Positions 18,789 through 28,240 are shown, counted from the first letter of the stretch. The stretch: 64,000 nt of DNA from Polynucleobacter bastaniensis (GCF_018882205.1 NZ_JACVOU010000005.1:186001-250000); one strand, 5' to 3'. Notes: generated by a model not told the origin, from the letters alone. A program made the numbers and translations.

Positions 18789-19724
18789 ATGAACTATGTT
18801 GCCGTAATTGGTACCGGAATCATGGCCGCAGGTATTGCTGCAGGGTTTGTTGCGCAAAGTACTCCCGTCGTCATCTTGGGTAGAAGTAAAGACAAAGCCG
18901 ATGCATGCTTAGATAAAGCACTGACCCTCGCTCAGAAAATAGGGATTGTCGGGACCTTCGCCAGCCAGAGCCAGGATGCAATCAAGACTGAGCAGAAAAC
19001 TGCAGTCCTTGAGAACTGGTCCGACTGGAATGGGTGTGACTGGGTCATCGAAACTGTGGCCGAAAACCTTGCTCTGAAGCAAGAGATATTCCAATACCTT
19101 AACGAACGCGTTCCGGCGCATATTCCTATTGGTAGCAATAGCTCAGGATTTCCAATCAGCAAAATTGCTGCAGGCCTTAAAACTGCTAATCGCATGATGG
19201 GAGCCCATTACTTTATGCCAGCCGAGGTTGTTCCCCTGGTAGAGGTGGTCATGGGAGAGAAAACGGAATTGGAATTTGCAGAACAAGCCTGCGGCCTTTA
19301 CAAAAGTATTGGCAAAAAACCAGTTTTAGTAAAAAAAGATATTCCTGGGTTTTTGGCGAATCGCATTCAGCATGCACTTATGCGTGAAGCCCTATCACTT
19401 GTACAAGAGGGAATTGCAAGCCCTGAGGATATTGATGACGCGGTACGTTATAGCTTTGGCTTTCGATATGCTGCCGTTGGTCCAATGACCCAAAAAGAGA
19501 TCTCAGGATGGGATGGGATGGCCAATGCCGCAAAAGAGATTTATCCCTCGCTTTCTAACATCACTACCCTACCTCCGAAGGTAGTACAGCTGATGAGCGA
19601 AGGAAAAACAGGTATGAAATCTGGCGAAGGTTTCAGAAAGTGGACGCCAGAAGAGATACGGCAAGTTTCAGACTCCTACTCCAGGAGACTGAAGGCTGCT
19701 TTCGATGTTCTTAATATTGAATAG
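18789..19724 (+). CDS. 3-hydroxyacyl-CoA dehydrogenase family protein (L-carnitine dehydrogenase-like)
   Basis: 311 residues. The N-terminal Rossmann domain has VIGTGIMAAGIAAGFVAQ; ADWVIE-type (CDWVIETVAENLALKQEIF) and SNSSGFPISKIAAG follow. The catalytic His lies in MMGAHYFMPAEVVPLVEVV, and the C-terminal helical domain shows PGFLANRIQHALMREALSLVQEGIASPEDID. This is the stand-alone two-domain form, shared by 3-hydroxybutyryl-CoA, L-carnitine and L-gulonate dehydrogenases. It faces a lactonase/GntR operon across shared operator-like sites, so oxidation of a 3-hydroxy acid in the same pathway is the simplest guess. Its 3' end overlaps the converging enolase-superfamily gene by 14 bases. Confidence 0.85.
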   Translation: MNYVAVIGTGIMAAGIAAGFVAQSTPVVILGRSKDKADACLDKALTLAQKIGIVGTFASQSQDAIKTEQKTAVLENWSDWNGCDWVIETVAENLALKQEIFQYLNERVPAHIPIGSNSSGFPISKIAAGLKTANRMMGAHYFMPAEVVPLVEVVMGEKTELEFAEQACGLYKSIGKKPVLVKKDIPGFLANRIQHALMREALSLVQEGIASPEDIDDAVRYSFGFRYAAVGPMTQKEISGWDGMANAAKEIYPSLSNITTLPPKVVQLMSEGKTGMKSGEGFRKWTPEEIRQVSDSYSRRLKAAFDVLNIE

Positions 19725-20856
19725 CCGAATATCCCTTAGCAATGACTTCCTTTACTCGATCGATGTTTGGAGTTACACCAAGGCCGCTGGGTGCTAGTTG
19801 GCTCACTTTGATGCTTCCCTGCTCGGCTATCAATGGCGTGTCACAGATATCAAACTTCAAGTACTGATTTGACATGCTAAAACCCCAATTCACTTTGCCT
19901 ATTGCAAATCCTAGAGATGCAGTAGCTGCCGCCGATAAGGAAGTCTCCGCAACCTTACACGCTAAATTGAGTGAGAGCTTATGTCGCTCAAGTAATTGGG
20001 CGCACTCAAGTGCCTGCATCACTCCCCCCGTTTTAATCAGCTTTAAGCTTGCTCCACTGAATGCCTTAGCCTCGATTAATTGCTCTAGCTCGGCAAGGCC
20101 ATGGACCGACTCATCTAATCCGATTGGAATAGGGGAACTCTTATTGAGTAGTACAAAATCTGCCATGGGCAGCTCTGTAGAAATCAATTGCTCGGCAAAC
20201 GTTAATTTACTTGCTGACTCTGACTGGCAAAATCGAAGTGCGTCTGTCAAAGTGAGTGCGCAGTTTGCATCAACAGAGATGACATCATCCTCCAAGGCAT
20301 CGCACAATACTTTCACCCGATGCAGATCCTCATCAAGCGAGAGAGAGCCAATTTTAATTTTCCAGTGCTTAAATCCAAGCTCACGAAATGCCTTGGCATC
20401 GCTCAGCTCTTTGTCCAATGAGCCGCCCAACATTCTCAACAAGGGTATGGGTGCAGGTACAGCATCTGGCAAGACGCCACTTACACTTCGTAGATATCGC
20501 CATAAGGGGATGGATAGCTCTTGCGTATATAAATCCAGCAAAGCCATCTCTAGACAAGACTTTGCTGATGCATTGGCATACAAAATTCGATTAAAAACAC
20601 TTGCAAATTCGGTTGGCTCGCTCCAATCTATTGGCAATCCATATTCCACTAAATACTTAATGCTAGCAACGAGACTATCCAGGCTTTCCCCGGTCATCAA
20701 AGGTGCGACCGAGGCCTCACCCCAGCCCTGTCGACCCTTGTCGTCAGTTAAACAGAGCAGCACCGTTTTTGCATCCACTACCATTTCACGAGACATCTTG
20801 ATGGGCTCGATAAGAGGAATGGATAAGGGGTAGATTTCAGCGCATTTGATTTTCAT
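19711..20856 (-). CDS. Enolase-superfamily enzyme, muconate cycloisomerase/dipeptide epimerase subgroup
   Basis: 381 residues. The N-terminal capping domain runs to about residue 125 (WGEASVAPLMTGES; CLEMALLDLYTQELSIPL). The barrel holds a KxK motif (KHWKIKIG), metal ligands in SVDANCA, FAEQL and GLDES, and a Lys on the sixth strand (SLKLIKTGG). Two Lys residues facing each other mark the MLE/epimerase subgroup and argue against mandelate racemase or glucarate dehydratase, which use a His-Asp pair. It abstracts a proton alpha to a carboxylate in an epimerisation, cycloisomerisation or dehydration. It converges on the dehydrogenase gene and is divergent from the Bug-uxaA operon. Confidence 0.85.
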   Translation of the reverse strand: MKIKCAEIYPLSIPLIEPIKMSREMVVDAKTVLLCLTDDKGRQGWGEASVAPLMTGESLDSLVASIKYLVEYGLPIDWSEPTEFASVFNRILYANASAKSCLEMALLDLYTQELSIPLWRYLRSVSGVLPDAVPAPIPLLRMLGGSLDKELSDAKAFRELGFKHWKIKIGSLSLDEDLHRVKVLCDALEDDVISVDANCALTLTDALRFCQSESASKLTFAEQLISTELPMADFVLLNKSSPIPIGLDESVHGLAELEQLIEAKAFSGASLKLIKTGGVMQALECAQLLERHKLSLNLACKVAETSLSAAATASLGFAIGKVNWGFSMSNQYLKFDICDTPLIAEQGSIKVSQLAPSGLGVTPNIDRVKEVIAKGYSAIQY

Positions 20857-20872
20857 TTTTGCTTTATGAGCT

Positions 20873-20902
20873 TTGACAAAATAGTTTTGATTTAAAAATA
20901 AT
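20873..20902 (+). promoter_or_regulatory. Candidate sigma-70 promoter of the Bug receptor-uxaA operon
   Basis: TTGACA is followed after 18 bases by AATAAT. The predicted start, near 20909, would leave a leader of about ten bases that still includes the AGGAG ribosome binding site before ATG 20920. Confidence 0.5.
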
Positions 20903-20919
20903 ATCTAGGAGAACAATAC

Positions 20920-21882
20920 ATGAGAAAAATCATCTTTACCTTACTGGCTTTAGGAATCACTCTGCCATCGCTAGCAAGCGCACAAGGATATCCGAGCCAA
21001 CCGATTAAGCTAATCATCCCATTTGCAGCTGGTGGACCATCAGACGTACTCGCTCGAGGATTTTCTCCTAAGCTTGGTGAAAATCTAGGCCAGCCCATCA
21101 TCATTGAAAACAAACCCGGTGCGGGAGCCAATTTAGCTGCGGAGTATGTAGTCAACTCTAAAGGCGATGGTTACACACTCTTTCTAATGCTTGTGGGTAC
21201 TCAAGCCATTAATGAAACCTTGTATAAAAAACTCAATTACAACGTTGTTAAAGATTTTGCCCCGGTCTCACTAGTCGCCTCCTCTTCACTAATGTTGGTA
21301 GCCAACCCTGGTGTACCTGTAAAAACGGTTGCAGAGTTAATAGCGTTTGATAAAGCCAATCCTGGTAAAGTCAGCTTTGGCTCTTCGGGTGCGGCCACAC
21401 CACTCCATTTGGCGGGTGAGTTATTTAATACTCAAGCAGGAACTAATATTCTTCATGTGCCATACAAAGGTGCGGCTCCTGCATTAACAGATGTACTGGG
21501 TGGACAGATTCAAACAGCTATTGTTGGCACCCCAGCAGCGCTACCTTACGTCAAGTCTGGAAAGCTGACTGGATTGGGTGTCACTAGCTTAAAGCGGTCT
21601 CCAAATGCTCCAGAAATTCCAGCCATATCAGAGACCCTGCCGAAATTTGACGTAGAACTGGTTTATGCCATTGTTGCGCCAGCAAGCACACCAAAGGTAA
21701 TTGTGGAAAAATTAAATGCCCAGCTAGCCAATGTGCTGAACAACCCTGAAATTAAATCCCAATTGAACGCAAGAGGATTTGATGTTGTCACCAGTACCCC
21801 GGGTCAGCTTGGTGACTACATTAAATCTGAAGTTGCTAAGTGGGCGCCGATTGTCAAAAAATCAGGTGTTACTGCAGAATAA
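20920..21882 (+). CDS. Bug/TctC-family periplasmic receptor
   Basis: 320 residues with a cleavable signal (FTLLALGITLPSLASAQG). Bug hallmarks: PSQPIKLIIPFAAGGPSDVLARGF, IIENKPGAGANLAAEYVVNSKGDGYT, LHVPYKGAAPALTDVLGGQIQT. It is cotranscribed with the UxaA-type dehydratase gene 28 bases downstream and therefore probably binds the same sugar acid or a related carboxylate. It differs clearly from the two other Bug proteins in the window, so the copies are not recent duplicates. AGGAG lies nine bases before the ATG. Confidence 0.9.
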   Translation: MRKIIFTLLALGITLPSLASAQGYPSQPIKLIIPFAAGGPSDVLARGFSPKLGENLGQPIIIENKPGAGANLAAEYVVNSKGDGYTLFLMLVGTQAINETLYKKLNYNVVKDFAPVSLVASSSLMLVANPGVPVKTVAELIAFDKANPGKVSFGSSGAATPLHLAGELFNTQAGTNILHVPYKGAAPALTDVLGGQIQTAIVGTPAALPYVKSGKLTGLGVTSLKRSPNAPEIPAISETLPKFDVELVYAIVAPASTPKVIVEKLNAQLANVLNNPEIKSQLNARGFDVVTSTPGQLGDYIKSEVAKWAPIVKKSGVTAE

Positions 21883-21910
21883 TGAAAAATATACTAATCG
21901 AAAGTCACTC

Positions 21911-23458
21911 ATGATTGAAGCATCTGAAAAAAAATTAGCTGGCGCAATTATTCGCTTGCATCCAAATGATAATATTGTTGTTGCTCGAGTTGATGTTGCT
22001 ATTGGCGAGCAAGTACCCAGTGAGAATTTCACGAGCCGTAGCCAAGTACCTGCGGGTTATAAGATCGCTACAAAGAGAATCTTGAAGGGTGAGCCCATCC
22101 TCAAATACAACGTCACCGTGGGCTTTGCTAATACCAATATTGAGCCTGGCATGATGGTCCACAGTCACAACACCGAGTTTCGTGAATTCGATCGTGACTA
22201 TGCTTATGCAAGCGAATACAAGCCCACCACCCTTCTTCCGGAATCTGAGCGTGCAACATTTCAAGGTTACGTGCGCGCCAATGGAAAAGTAGGTACGCGT
22301 AATTTCATCGGCATTCTATCAACCGTCAATTGCTCTGCAACGGTGGTCAATAAAATTGCTGACTGGTTCACGCCCGAGAGCTTGAAAGACTACCCAAATA
22401 TCGATGGTGTAGTTGCCTTTAGTCACGGTATCGGCTGTGGCATGGAAATGAGTGGCGAGCCAATGCAACTACTTCGTAGAACGATGGCAGGTTATGCACA
22501 GCATCCTAACCTCGCTGCAGCCCTCATCATTGGCTTAGGTTGCGAGCGTAATCAGCTAAAAGGATTGATGGAGCAAGAGGCTTTGCAAGAAAACTCTACC
22601 TTGCACACCTTCATCATGCAAGAGACTGGTGGCACACGGAAAACGATTGAAGCAGGAATTGAAGCCGTCAAAGCACTCCTGCCAGAAGCCAATAAAGCAA
22701 AGCGTCAAACTGTTTCTGCGAGCCATTTATGTGTTGGCTTGCAATGCGGTGGATCAGATGGATTCTCTTCTATCACCGCAAACCCAGCATTAGGCGCTGC
22801 GGTAGATATTTTGTCGCGCCATGGTGGCACAGGCATTCTTTCTGAAACGCCAGAAATTTATGGGGTTGAGCACACACTTACCCGTAGAGCCGCTACTAAA
22901 GAAATCGGCGAGAAGCTCATTAAACGAATTCGCTGGTGGAAAGATGAATATTCCGTTGGTCGTGATGTACAGATCAATGGGCAAGTGAGCCCCGGTAATC
23001 AAATTGGTGGTCTTGCTAATATCTTTGAGAAGTCGCTCGGCTCTTCTATGAAAGGCGGCACTGGGCCTCTGATGGAAGTCTATCGATATGCAGAGCCAGT
23101 TACAGCCAAGGGTTTTGTATTTATGGATACACCTGGCTTTGATCCCGTCTCCGCAACTGGTCAAATTGCAGGTGGAGCAAACCTGATTGCCTTCACTACT
23201 GGACGTGGCTCTATGTTTGGCTCTAAACCAGCACCTTGCATCAAGCTTGCTACTAATACGCCTATGTATCAAAGGCTAACTGAAGATATGGATATCAATT
23301 GCGGGGAGATCTTAGATGGCACGGTTTCCGTTCAAGAGATGGGCCAACGTATTTTTGAACTCTTCCTCAGGACAGCCTCAGGAGAGGCTTCTAAAAGTGA
23401 ATTGTTGGGTCTAGGTGACTATGAATTCGTGCCTTGGCAAGTGGGTGTCATGAGCTAA
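21911..23458 (+). CDS. UxaA family (altronate/galactarate-type) dehydratase
   Basis: 515 residues. An N-terminal SAF-type domain (about 1-110, starting AIIRLHPNDNIVVARVDVAIGE) is joined to the large UxaA catalytic domain: GYVRANGKVGTRNFIGILSTVNCSATVV, FSHGIGCGM, IIGLGCERNQ, LQCGGSDGFSSITANPALG, SETPEIYGVEHTL and GFVFMDTPGFDPVSATGQIAGGANLIAFTTGRGS. The family dehydrates altronate, galactarate or sulfolactate to 2-keto-3-deoxy acids or related products with an Fe/metal site built by conserved Cys/His. The frame runs upstream to 21779 inside the Bug gene, but ATG 21911 gives the family's normal N terminus. A strong terminator follows. Confidence 0.9.
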   Translation: MIEASEKKLAGAIIRLHPNDNIVVARVDVAIGEQVPSENFTSRSQVPAGYKIATKRILKGEPILKYNVTVGFANTNIEPGMMVHSHNTEFREFDRDYAYASEYKPTTLLPESERATFQGYVRANGKVGTRNFIGILSTVNCSATVVNKIADWFTPESLKDYPNIDGVVAFSHGIGCGMEMSGEPMQLLRRTMAGYAQHPNLAAALIIGLGCERNQLKGLMEQEALQENSTLHTFIMQETGGTRKTIEAGIEAVKALLPEANKAKRQTVSASHLCVGLQCGGSDGFSSITANPALGAAVDILSRHGGTGILSETPEIYGVEHTLTRRAATKEIGEKLIKRIRWWKDEYSVGRDVQINGQVSPGNQIGGLANIFEKSLGSSMKGGTGPLMEVYRYAEPVTAKGFVFMDTPGFDPVSATGQIAGGANLIAFTTGRGSMFGSKPAPCIKLATNTPMYQRLTEDMDINCGEILDGTVSVQEMGQRIFELFLRTASGEASKSELLGLGDYEFVPWQVGVMS

Positions 23459-23486
23459 TGAAAGACTCCACCTCACATTAGCGATC

Positions 23487-23509
23487 AGCGGGCATTTAGC
23501 CCGCTTTTT
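23487..23509 (+). terminator. Rho-independent terminator after the uxaA-type gene
   Basis: AGCGGGC pairs with GCCCGCT around a 5-base loop ATTTA and runs into TTTTTC. It separates the Bug-uxaA operon from cbpA. Confidence 0.88.
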
Positions 23510-23590
23510 CTTTGCCTAAAAGAAGCTAAAAATCAGCGCCGGGGACTGTAGAATTAATACTATTGAATCAATCAGGACTTCATTCGGCTT

Positions 23591-24550
23591 ATGAAATTCA
23601 GGGACTACTATGAAACACTCGGTGTAGCGCGTGGCGCCACTGAAGCAGAAATTAAAGCGGCTTACCGAAAGTTAGCGCGCAAATATCATCCAGACGTAAA
23701 TAAAGAGGCTGGAGCGGAAGAGCAATTTAAAGAAGTTGGTGAGGCCTACGCCGTTCTCAAAGATACTGAGAAGCGCGTTGCCTACGATCGTATGGGCGCT
23801 AACTGGAAAAATGGTCAAGACTTCACCCCCCCTCCAAACTGGAATGAGGGCTTTGAGTATTCTGATAGCAACTTTGGTGGCGGCTACGAGGGCGATCAAA
23901 GTGAATTCTTTGAATCTCTGTTCGGTAGAGGGCGTCATACTCAAGGCGGTAGGGGTGGTAACCCACGCCAAGGCATGAACTTCAAGGGGCAAGATCATCA
24001 TGCCAAGATATTGATTGATCTGGCGGATGCCTATAACGGCGCACAACGAACTATTGCCCTGCATATGCCCACGCAAGATGCTAACGGCCATGTCAGCACC
24101 CAAGAACGTAAGCTCGATGTCAGTATTCCGAAGGGTATTAAGGCTGGACAAAATCTACGCTTGGCTGGTCAGGGCGGCCCAGGTATGGGATCTGGTGGCG
24201 CGGGTGACTTGTACCTTGAAATTGATTTCCACCCCAACCCCATCTATCGCGTAGATGGCAAAGACGTTTATCTGGATTTACCGCTGGCCCCATGGGAAGC
24301 AGCGCTTGGAACTACCGTCAACATTCCAACTCCTGCAGGCTCAACTTTAGAGCTGAAGATTCCAGCGGGTACAGCAACTGGCCGTAAGATGCGACTCAAA
24401 GAAAAGGGAATCCCTAGCAAAGAGGCGGGCGATCTATATGTAGTACCAAACATTGTTTTGCCTGGCGCCGAAACTGATGCGCAAAAAGAAGCTTATCAAG
24501 CGCTGGAGAAAGCTTTTGATTTCAAACCCAGAAACCATTTGAAGGGATGA
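23591..24550 (+). CDS. cbpA: DnaJ-family co-chaperone CbpA
   Basis: 319 residues. J domain at the N terminus (DYYETLGVARGATEAEIKAAYRKLARKYHPDVNKE, with the HPD tripeptide), a Gly/Phe-rich linker (GGGYEGDQSEFFESLFG, GGRGGNPRQG) and two C-terminal client-binding domains (about 125-300) without the Cys-rich zinc finger of DnaJ. That order and length define CbpA, which stimulates DnaK and binds curved DNA. The gene for its modulator CbpM follows after four bases, confirming the identity. Confidence 0.95.
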   Translation: MKFRDYYETLGVARGATEAEIKAAYRKLARKYHPDVNKEAGAEEQFKEVGEAYAVLKDTEKRVAYDRMGANWKNGQDFTPPPNWNEGFEYSDSNFGGGYEGDQSEFFESLFGRGRHTQGGRGGNPRQGMNFKGQDHHAKILIDLADAYNGAQRTIALHMPTQDANGHVSTQERKLDVSIPKGIKAGQNLRLAGQGGPGMGSGGAGDLYLEIDFHPNPIYRVDGKDVYLDLPLAPWEAALGTTVNIPTPAGSTLELKIPAGTATGRKMRLKEKGIPSKEAGDLYVVPNIVLPGAETDAQKEAYQALEKAFDFKPRNHLKG

Positions 24551-24554
24551 GAAT

Positions 24555-24872
24555 ATGACACAAACACAAATCACCTGGATTACAGGTAGCGTTGTTGAAG
24601 AAGAAGTGCATATGAGTATTGTGGAAATTTCGCGAGCGACACGTGCACCAGAGGATCTGATCATGTCATGGGTATCCGAAGGTGTTCTCAGCCCTGCGGG
24701 CTCATCCCCAGAGGACTGGCGCTTTAGTGGAGAGTCCCTCAAGCGCGCAAAGACTGCTGCTCATCTGACTCATGATCTAGAGCTCAACACTCCTGGAGTC
24801 GCTTTAGCACTTGATCTTCTAGATGAAATCAGTCGTCTTCGTAATCAGATTCTTCGTGAAAAAATAATTTAA
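24555..24872 (+). CDS. cbpM: Chaperone modulator CbpM
   Basis: 105 residues with the MerR-like helix-turn-helix fold of CbpM (VEISRATRAPEDLIMSWVSEGVLSP) and a C-terminal helix ending in LLDEISRLRNQIL. CbpM binds the J domain of CbpA and blocks its action on DnaK. The gene starts four bases after the cbpA stop, as in other proteobacteria, so translation is probably coupled. Confidence 0.92.
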   Translation: MTQTQITWITGSVVEEEVHMSIVEISRATRAPEDLIMSWVSEGVLSPAGSSPEDWRFSGESLKRAKTAAHLTHDLELNTPGVALALDLLDEISRLRNQILREKII

Positions 24873-24923
24873 GCTCCCGAGGGACTTAGCAACAGTGTAC
24901 TTTGTAATTGAGGATAAAAATAA

Positions 24924-25595
24924 ATGACCGCATTGCCCTGTATTGAAATTGAAACCGCTCCCAATCCAAGCACTGCTGTCATTTGGCTGCATGGTCTAGG
25001 AGCTGATGGCAATGACTTTGTACCCATCATTCCCCAACTCAATCTTTCCGAGTGCCCTGCTATTCGATTTGTTTTTCCAAGCGCGCCCTCTATGGCTGTC
25101 ACAGTTAATGGTGGCTACGTGATGCCAGCCTGGTATGACATTACAGGGAGAACCGTCAACGACCGCGAAGATCTTGCTGGTATCCATAAATCAGCAGTAG
25201 CAATCTCAGAATTAATTGAACGAGAGGCAAGCCGCGGCATTGCCTATGAAAAAATTGTTTTGGCTGGCTTCTCGCAAGGCTGCGCTATGTCCTTGCAGGT
25301 TGGCCTACGCTTTCAACATAAATTGGCTGGCATCATGGCGCTGTCAGGTTATTTGCCTCTAGCAAATACACTGGCTCTCGAGAGAAGCGAAGCTAATAGC
25401 AAGACGCCTATTTTTATGGCGCATGGCGTTTGGGATGCGGTGATCACTCCAGAGCGCGCAGAAGCCTCAGCCGATACTCTAGAAAAATTAGGCTATCAGG
25501 TGGATTGGAACACCTACCCAATGGAACACTCTCTTCATCCAGATGAGCTAGTAGACATCTCTAGATTTTTGACTATGGTACTTAGCAAGTCATAA
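24924..25595 (+). CDS. Alpha/beta-hydrolase carboxylesterase (EstB/acyl-protein thioesterase type)
   Basis: 223 residues. VIWLHGLGADGNDF near residue 17 carries the oxyanion region. The nucleophile Ser lies in GFSQGCAMSLQ (about residue 115), Asp in GVWDAVITPERA and His in YPMEHSLHPDE. This is the small cytoplasmic carboxylesterase family (EstB of Pseudomonas, eukaryotic acyl-protein thioesterase). Natural substrates are unknown; short-chain esters are typical in vitro. Its 3' end converges on uup with a 12-base gap. Confidence 0.92.
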   Translation: MTALPCIEIETAPNPSTAVIWLHGLGADGNDFVPIIPQLNLSECPAIRFVFPSAPSMAVTVNGGYVMPAWYDITGRTVNDREDLAGIHKSAVAISELIEREASRGIAYEKIVLAGFSQGCAMSLQVGLRFQHKLAGIMALSGYLPLANTLALERSEANSKTPIFMAHGVWDAVITPERAEASADTLEKLGYQVDWNTYPMEHSLHPDELVDISRFLTMVLSKS

Positions 25596-25606
25596 ACTAG
25601 ATTGAA

Positions 25607-27538
25607 TTAAGATTCTGAGCGGCTTAAGAGTAGCTCCCAGCGCTGTAGTTTGACATCTAGATCGGCAGTGATTTCTGATAAGCGCGCTTGCATACTCGCC
25701 GCTAATTCAGGTTCATTCTTGTAAAGATCTGGATTACTCATGGCGATTCCAATATCAGCCTGCTCCGTCTCCAAAGTTTCGATCTGCAAGGGCAGGACTT
25801 CTAATTCCTGACGCTCCTTACCATTGAGCTTACTCACCCCATTTTTTGCAGCAGCAGGTTTTGATTCAACTTTTGCCTCTGGTTTTAATTCTGGTTTTAC
25901 TTCGGATTTCTCAGCAGCCTTCAGACCACCGTTGGCTGCACGAATCTTGTCTGAGCGCGCCTTCTGAATCTTCCAGTCCTCATAACCACCTTCATACTCG
26001 CGCCAGAATCCATCGCCCTCATTAGCGATGATGCTAGTCACTACGTTATCTAAGAAGTAGCGATCATGGCTGACTAAGAACACGGTGCCCTTATAGTCTT
26101 GAAGTAATTGCTCTAGCAAGTCTAGAGTATCGATATCTAAGTCATTGGTTGGCTCGTCTAAAACTAAGACGTTTGCAGGACGAGCAAATAAGCGCGCCAA
26201 CAATAAGCGGTTACGCTCGCCACCAGACAAAGTACTCACTGGTGAATTGGTCCGCTCCGGTGCAAATAAGAAATCACTCAGATAGCTCTTGACGTGTTTC
26301 TTATTGCCATTAATTTCAATCCACTCGCTACCTGGGCTGATGTAATCTTCAAGCGAAGCGTTGAGATCGAGACCTTCACGCATTTGATCAAAATAAGCCA
26401 CCTCAATACGAGTGCCCATCGTTGCCGTTCCAGAGTCTGGTGCAATAGTTCCGAGGATTAACTTTAGAAGCGTAGTCTTACCAGCACCGTTAGGCCCTAG
26501 CAGTCCCACTTTATCGCCACGCAAAATCGTTGCCGTGAAATCCTTCACAATCGGGCGCTCGTATGACTTAGAAACATTCTGTAGATCAGCAACAATCTTG
26601 CCGCTTCTGTCTCCCGCTGAAACTGCAAGCTTGACTTGCCCAACAGCATCACGTCTTTGCGAGCGAGTAGTACGAAGATTTTCTAAGCGTGCAATACGAG
26701 CAACGCTGCGAGTGCGCCTAGCCTCAACCCCTTTGCGAATCCAGACCTCTTCTTGAGCAAGTAATTTGTCTGCACGTGCGTTAGCCAAAGACTCTGAGTT
26801 CATTTCCTGATCTTTTAATACCTCATAGGCCGAGAAATTACCCGGGTAGGTACGCAAGATACCGCGATCGAGCTCAACAATCTGCGTACAGACGTTATCC
26901 AAGAAAGCGCGATCATGGGTAACCAAAATTACAGAGCCCTTGTACTCTTTCAATAAATCTTCTAACCAAGAAATCGAATCTAAATCTAAATGGTTGGTAG
27001 GCTCATCCAGTAGCAATACATCTGGCATTTCTACCAGCGCACGAGCAAGAGCAACCCGCTTCTTAGTTCCACCCGATAAAGTATTAATTTTGAGCTCAGC
27101 CTCTAGGTGTAGACGATCTAGCGTTTCATGAACGCGTTGTTCCCAATTCCAACCGCTTAAGGCTTCGAGTTGCGACTGGACTTCATCCAGGCGATGGTGA
27201 GCAGCATCGTCCCACTCTCCAATGCTGAGGGCTTCATATTCTTCACGCAGAGCTTTGGCTTGAGCTACGCCCTTCGATACGGCTTCAAAGACAGTCTCCT
27301 CAGCCTCAAAGATAGGCTCTTGTGGAACATAGGCAATGCGCAGACCCTGCTGATATTGCAACAGACCATCATCCATTTTTTCTATGCCAGCCAAGATCTT
27401 TAATAGAGAGGATTTGCCAGTGCCATTGCGGCCAATTAAGCCAACCCGCTCCCCAGATTCCAGTGAGAAAGCAGTGTTTGCGAGGAGATCAACATGGCCA
27501 AAAGCCAGTTTTGCATCAGTGAGTACGATTAAAGCCAT
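25607..27538 (-). CDS. uup: ABC-F family ATPase Uup
   Basis: 643-residue soluble protein with two ABC ATPase domains and no membrane segments. Walker A motifs GRNGTGKSS (near residue 37) and GPNGAGKTT (near residue 350), signature motifs LSGGTKKRVALARAL and LSGGERNRLLLARLF, and Walker B LLLDEPTNHLDLDS and LVLDEPTNDLDIDT. A charged linker (KPELKPEAKVESKPAAAK) leads to the C-terminal coiled-coil DNA-binding domain (about 570-640) that distinguishes Uup from EttA and YheS. ABC-F proteins act at the ribosome. Uup also affects precise transposon excision and branched DNA intermediates. Confidence 0.95.
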   Translation of the reverse strand: MALIVLTDAKLAFGHVDLLANTAFSLESGERVGLIGRNGTGKSSLLKILAGIEKMDDGLLQYQQGLRIAYVPQEPIFEAEETVFEAVSKGVAQAKALREEYEALSIGEWDDAAHHRLDEVQSQLEALSGWNWEQRVHETLDRLHLEAELKINTLSGGTKKRVALARALVEMPDVLLLDEPTNHLDLDSISWLEDLLKEYKGSVILVTHDRAFLDNVCTQIVELDRGILRTYPGNFSAYEVLKDQEMNSESLANARADKLLAQEEVWIRKGVEARRTRSVARIARLENLRTTRSQRRDAVGQVKLAVSAGDRSGKIVADLQNVSKSYERPIVKDFTATILRGDKVGLLGPNGAGKTTLLKLILGTIAPDSGTATMGTRIEVAYFDQMREGLDLNASLEDYISPGSEWIEINGNKKHVKSYLSDFLFAPERTNSPVSTLSGGERNRLLLARLFARPANVLVLDEPTNDLDIDTLDLLEQLLQDYKGTVFLVSHDRYFLDNVVTSIIANEGDGFWREYEGGYEDWKIQKARSDKIRAANGGLKAAEKSEVKPELKPEAKVESKPAAAKNGVSKLNGKERQELEVLPLQIETLETEQADIGIAMSNPDLYKNEPELAASMQARLSEITADLDVKLQRWELLLSRSES

Positions 27539-27639
27539 GGCGACATTATCGTCACTTCACCCAAAGTGGTGATATTTCCAATAAACATGGGATTGAGAAG
27601 TAGAATTTACTCAAGGAACACCTCCAAATAAAGGGATAA

Positions 27640-28236
27640 ATGACCTGCAAGCTCAGCCCTAGCGCTCCACGACTTATTCTCTTTGCTGGCCATGCGGGCA
27701 CCGGTAAAACTACTTTAGCTAAAAAAGCGCTGCCCATCATTGTTGAGAAGACCGGGGAAAGCTTTTTCTTTTTAGATAAAGATACTGTTTATGGCGCCTA
27801 TAGTGCCCATGTCATGGATCTCACCACCAAAAACCCCAATGATCGAGATAGTCCTTTTTATCTTCAGAACTTAAGGGATTGGGAATATGCAGGACTGATT
27901 GCCATCGCCAAAGAAAACCTACAGCTCGGGGTGAATGTCATCCTAGTGGGACCCTTCTCTAGTGAAATCCAAAGTGGTCGAATTTTTAAGCCGGAAGAAC
28001 TTGGTGTACCCAGCGTATCGAGCATCAGAATTGCCTGGATTGATTTAGACGAGAGTGAAGCTAAAAGTCGTATAGAGCGACGCGCAGACCCGAGAGATGA
28101 ATACAAACTACAGCATTGGGATCAATATACTAAGCGAAGAATAGAGCCTCCAAAGCATGCTGCAATACAACGCTTTGATAATTTACATTTTGATGAAATT
28201 CAGTTTGAGAAATTAATCGATCACTTAATTGACTAA
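27640..28236 (+). CDS. P-loop ATP-binding protein (AAA/zeta-like kinase fold)
   Basis: 198 residues. A Walker A motif GHAGTGKTTLAKKAL lies near residue 16, followed by FFFLDKDTVYGAYS, a substrate-type Asp as in small-molecule and zeta-toxin kinases. VNVILVGPFSSEI and a DESEAKSRIERRADPRDEYKLQHWDQY helix with Arg residues resemble a phosphotransfer lid. It looks like a small-molecule kinase rather than a DNA-linked ATPase. No antitoxin gene lies next to it. Substrate unknown. GGGATAA precedes the ATG. Confidence 0.75.
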   Translation: MTCKLSPSAPRLILFAGHAGTGKTTLAKKALPIIVEKTGESFFFLDKDTVYGAYSAHVMDLTTKNPNDRDSPFYLQNLRDWEYAGLIAIAKENLQLGVNVILVGPFSSEIQSGRIFKPEELGVPSVSSIRIAWIDLDESEAKSRIERRADPRDEYKLQHWDQYTKRRIEPPKHAAIQRFDNLHFDEIQFEKLIDHLID

Positions 28237-28240
28237 CTAT

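Noticed and set aside
19874..20833. 319-codon plus-strand open frame opposite the enolase-superfamily gene
   Set aside because: The minus-strand frame has all catalytic motifs of the enolase superfamily; the long antisense frame is a codon-bias shadow.
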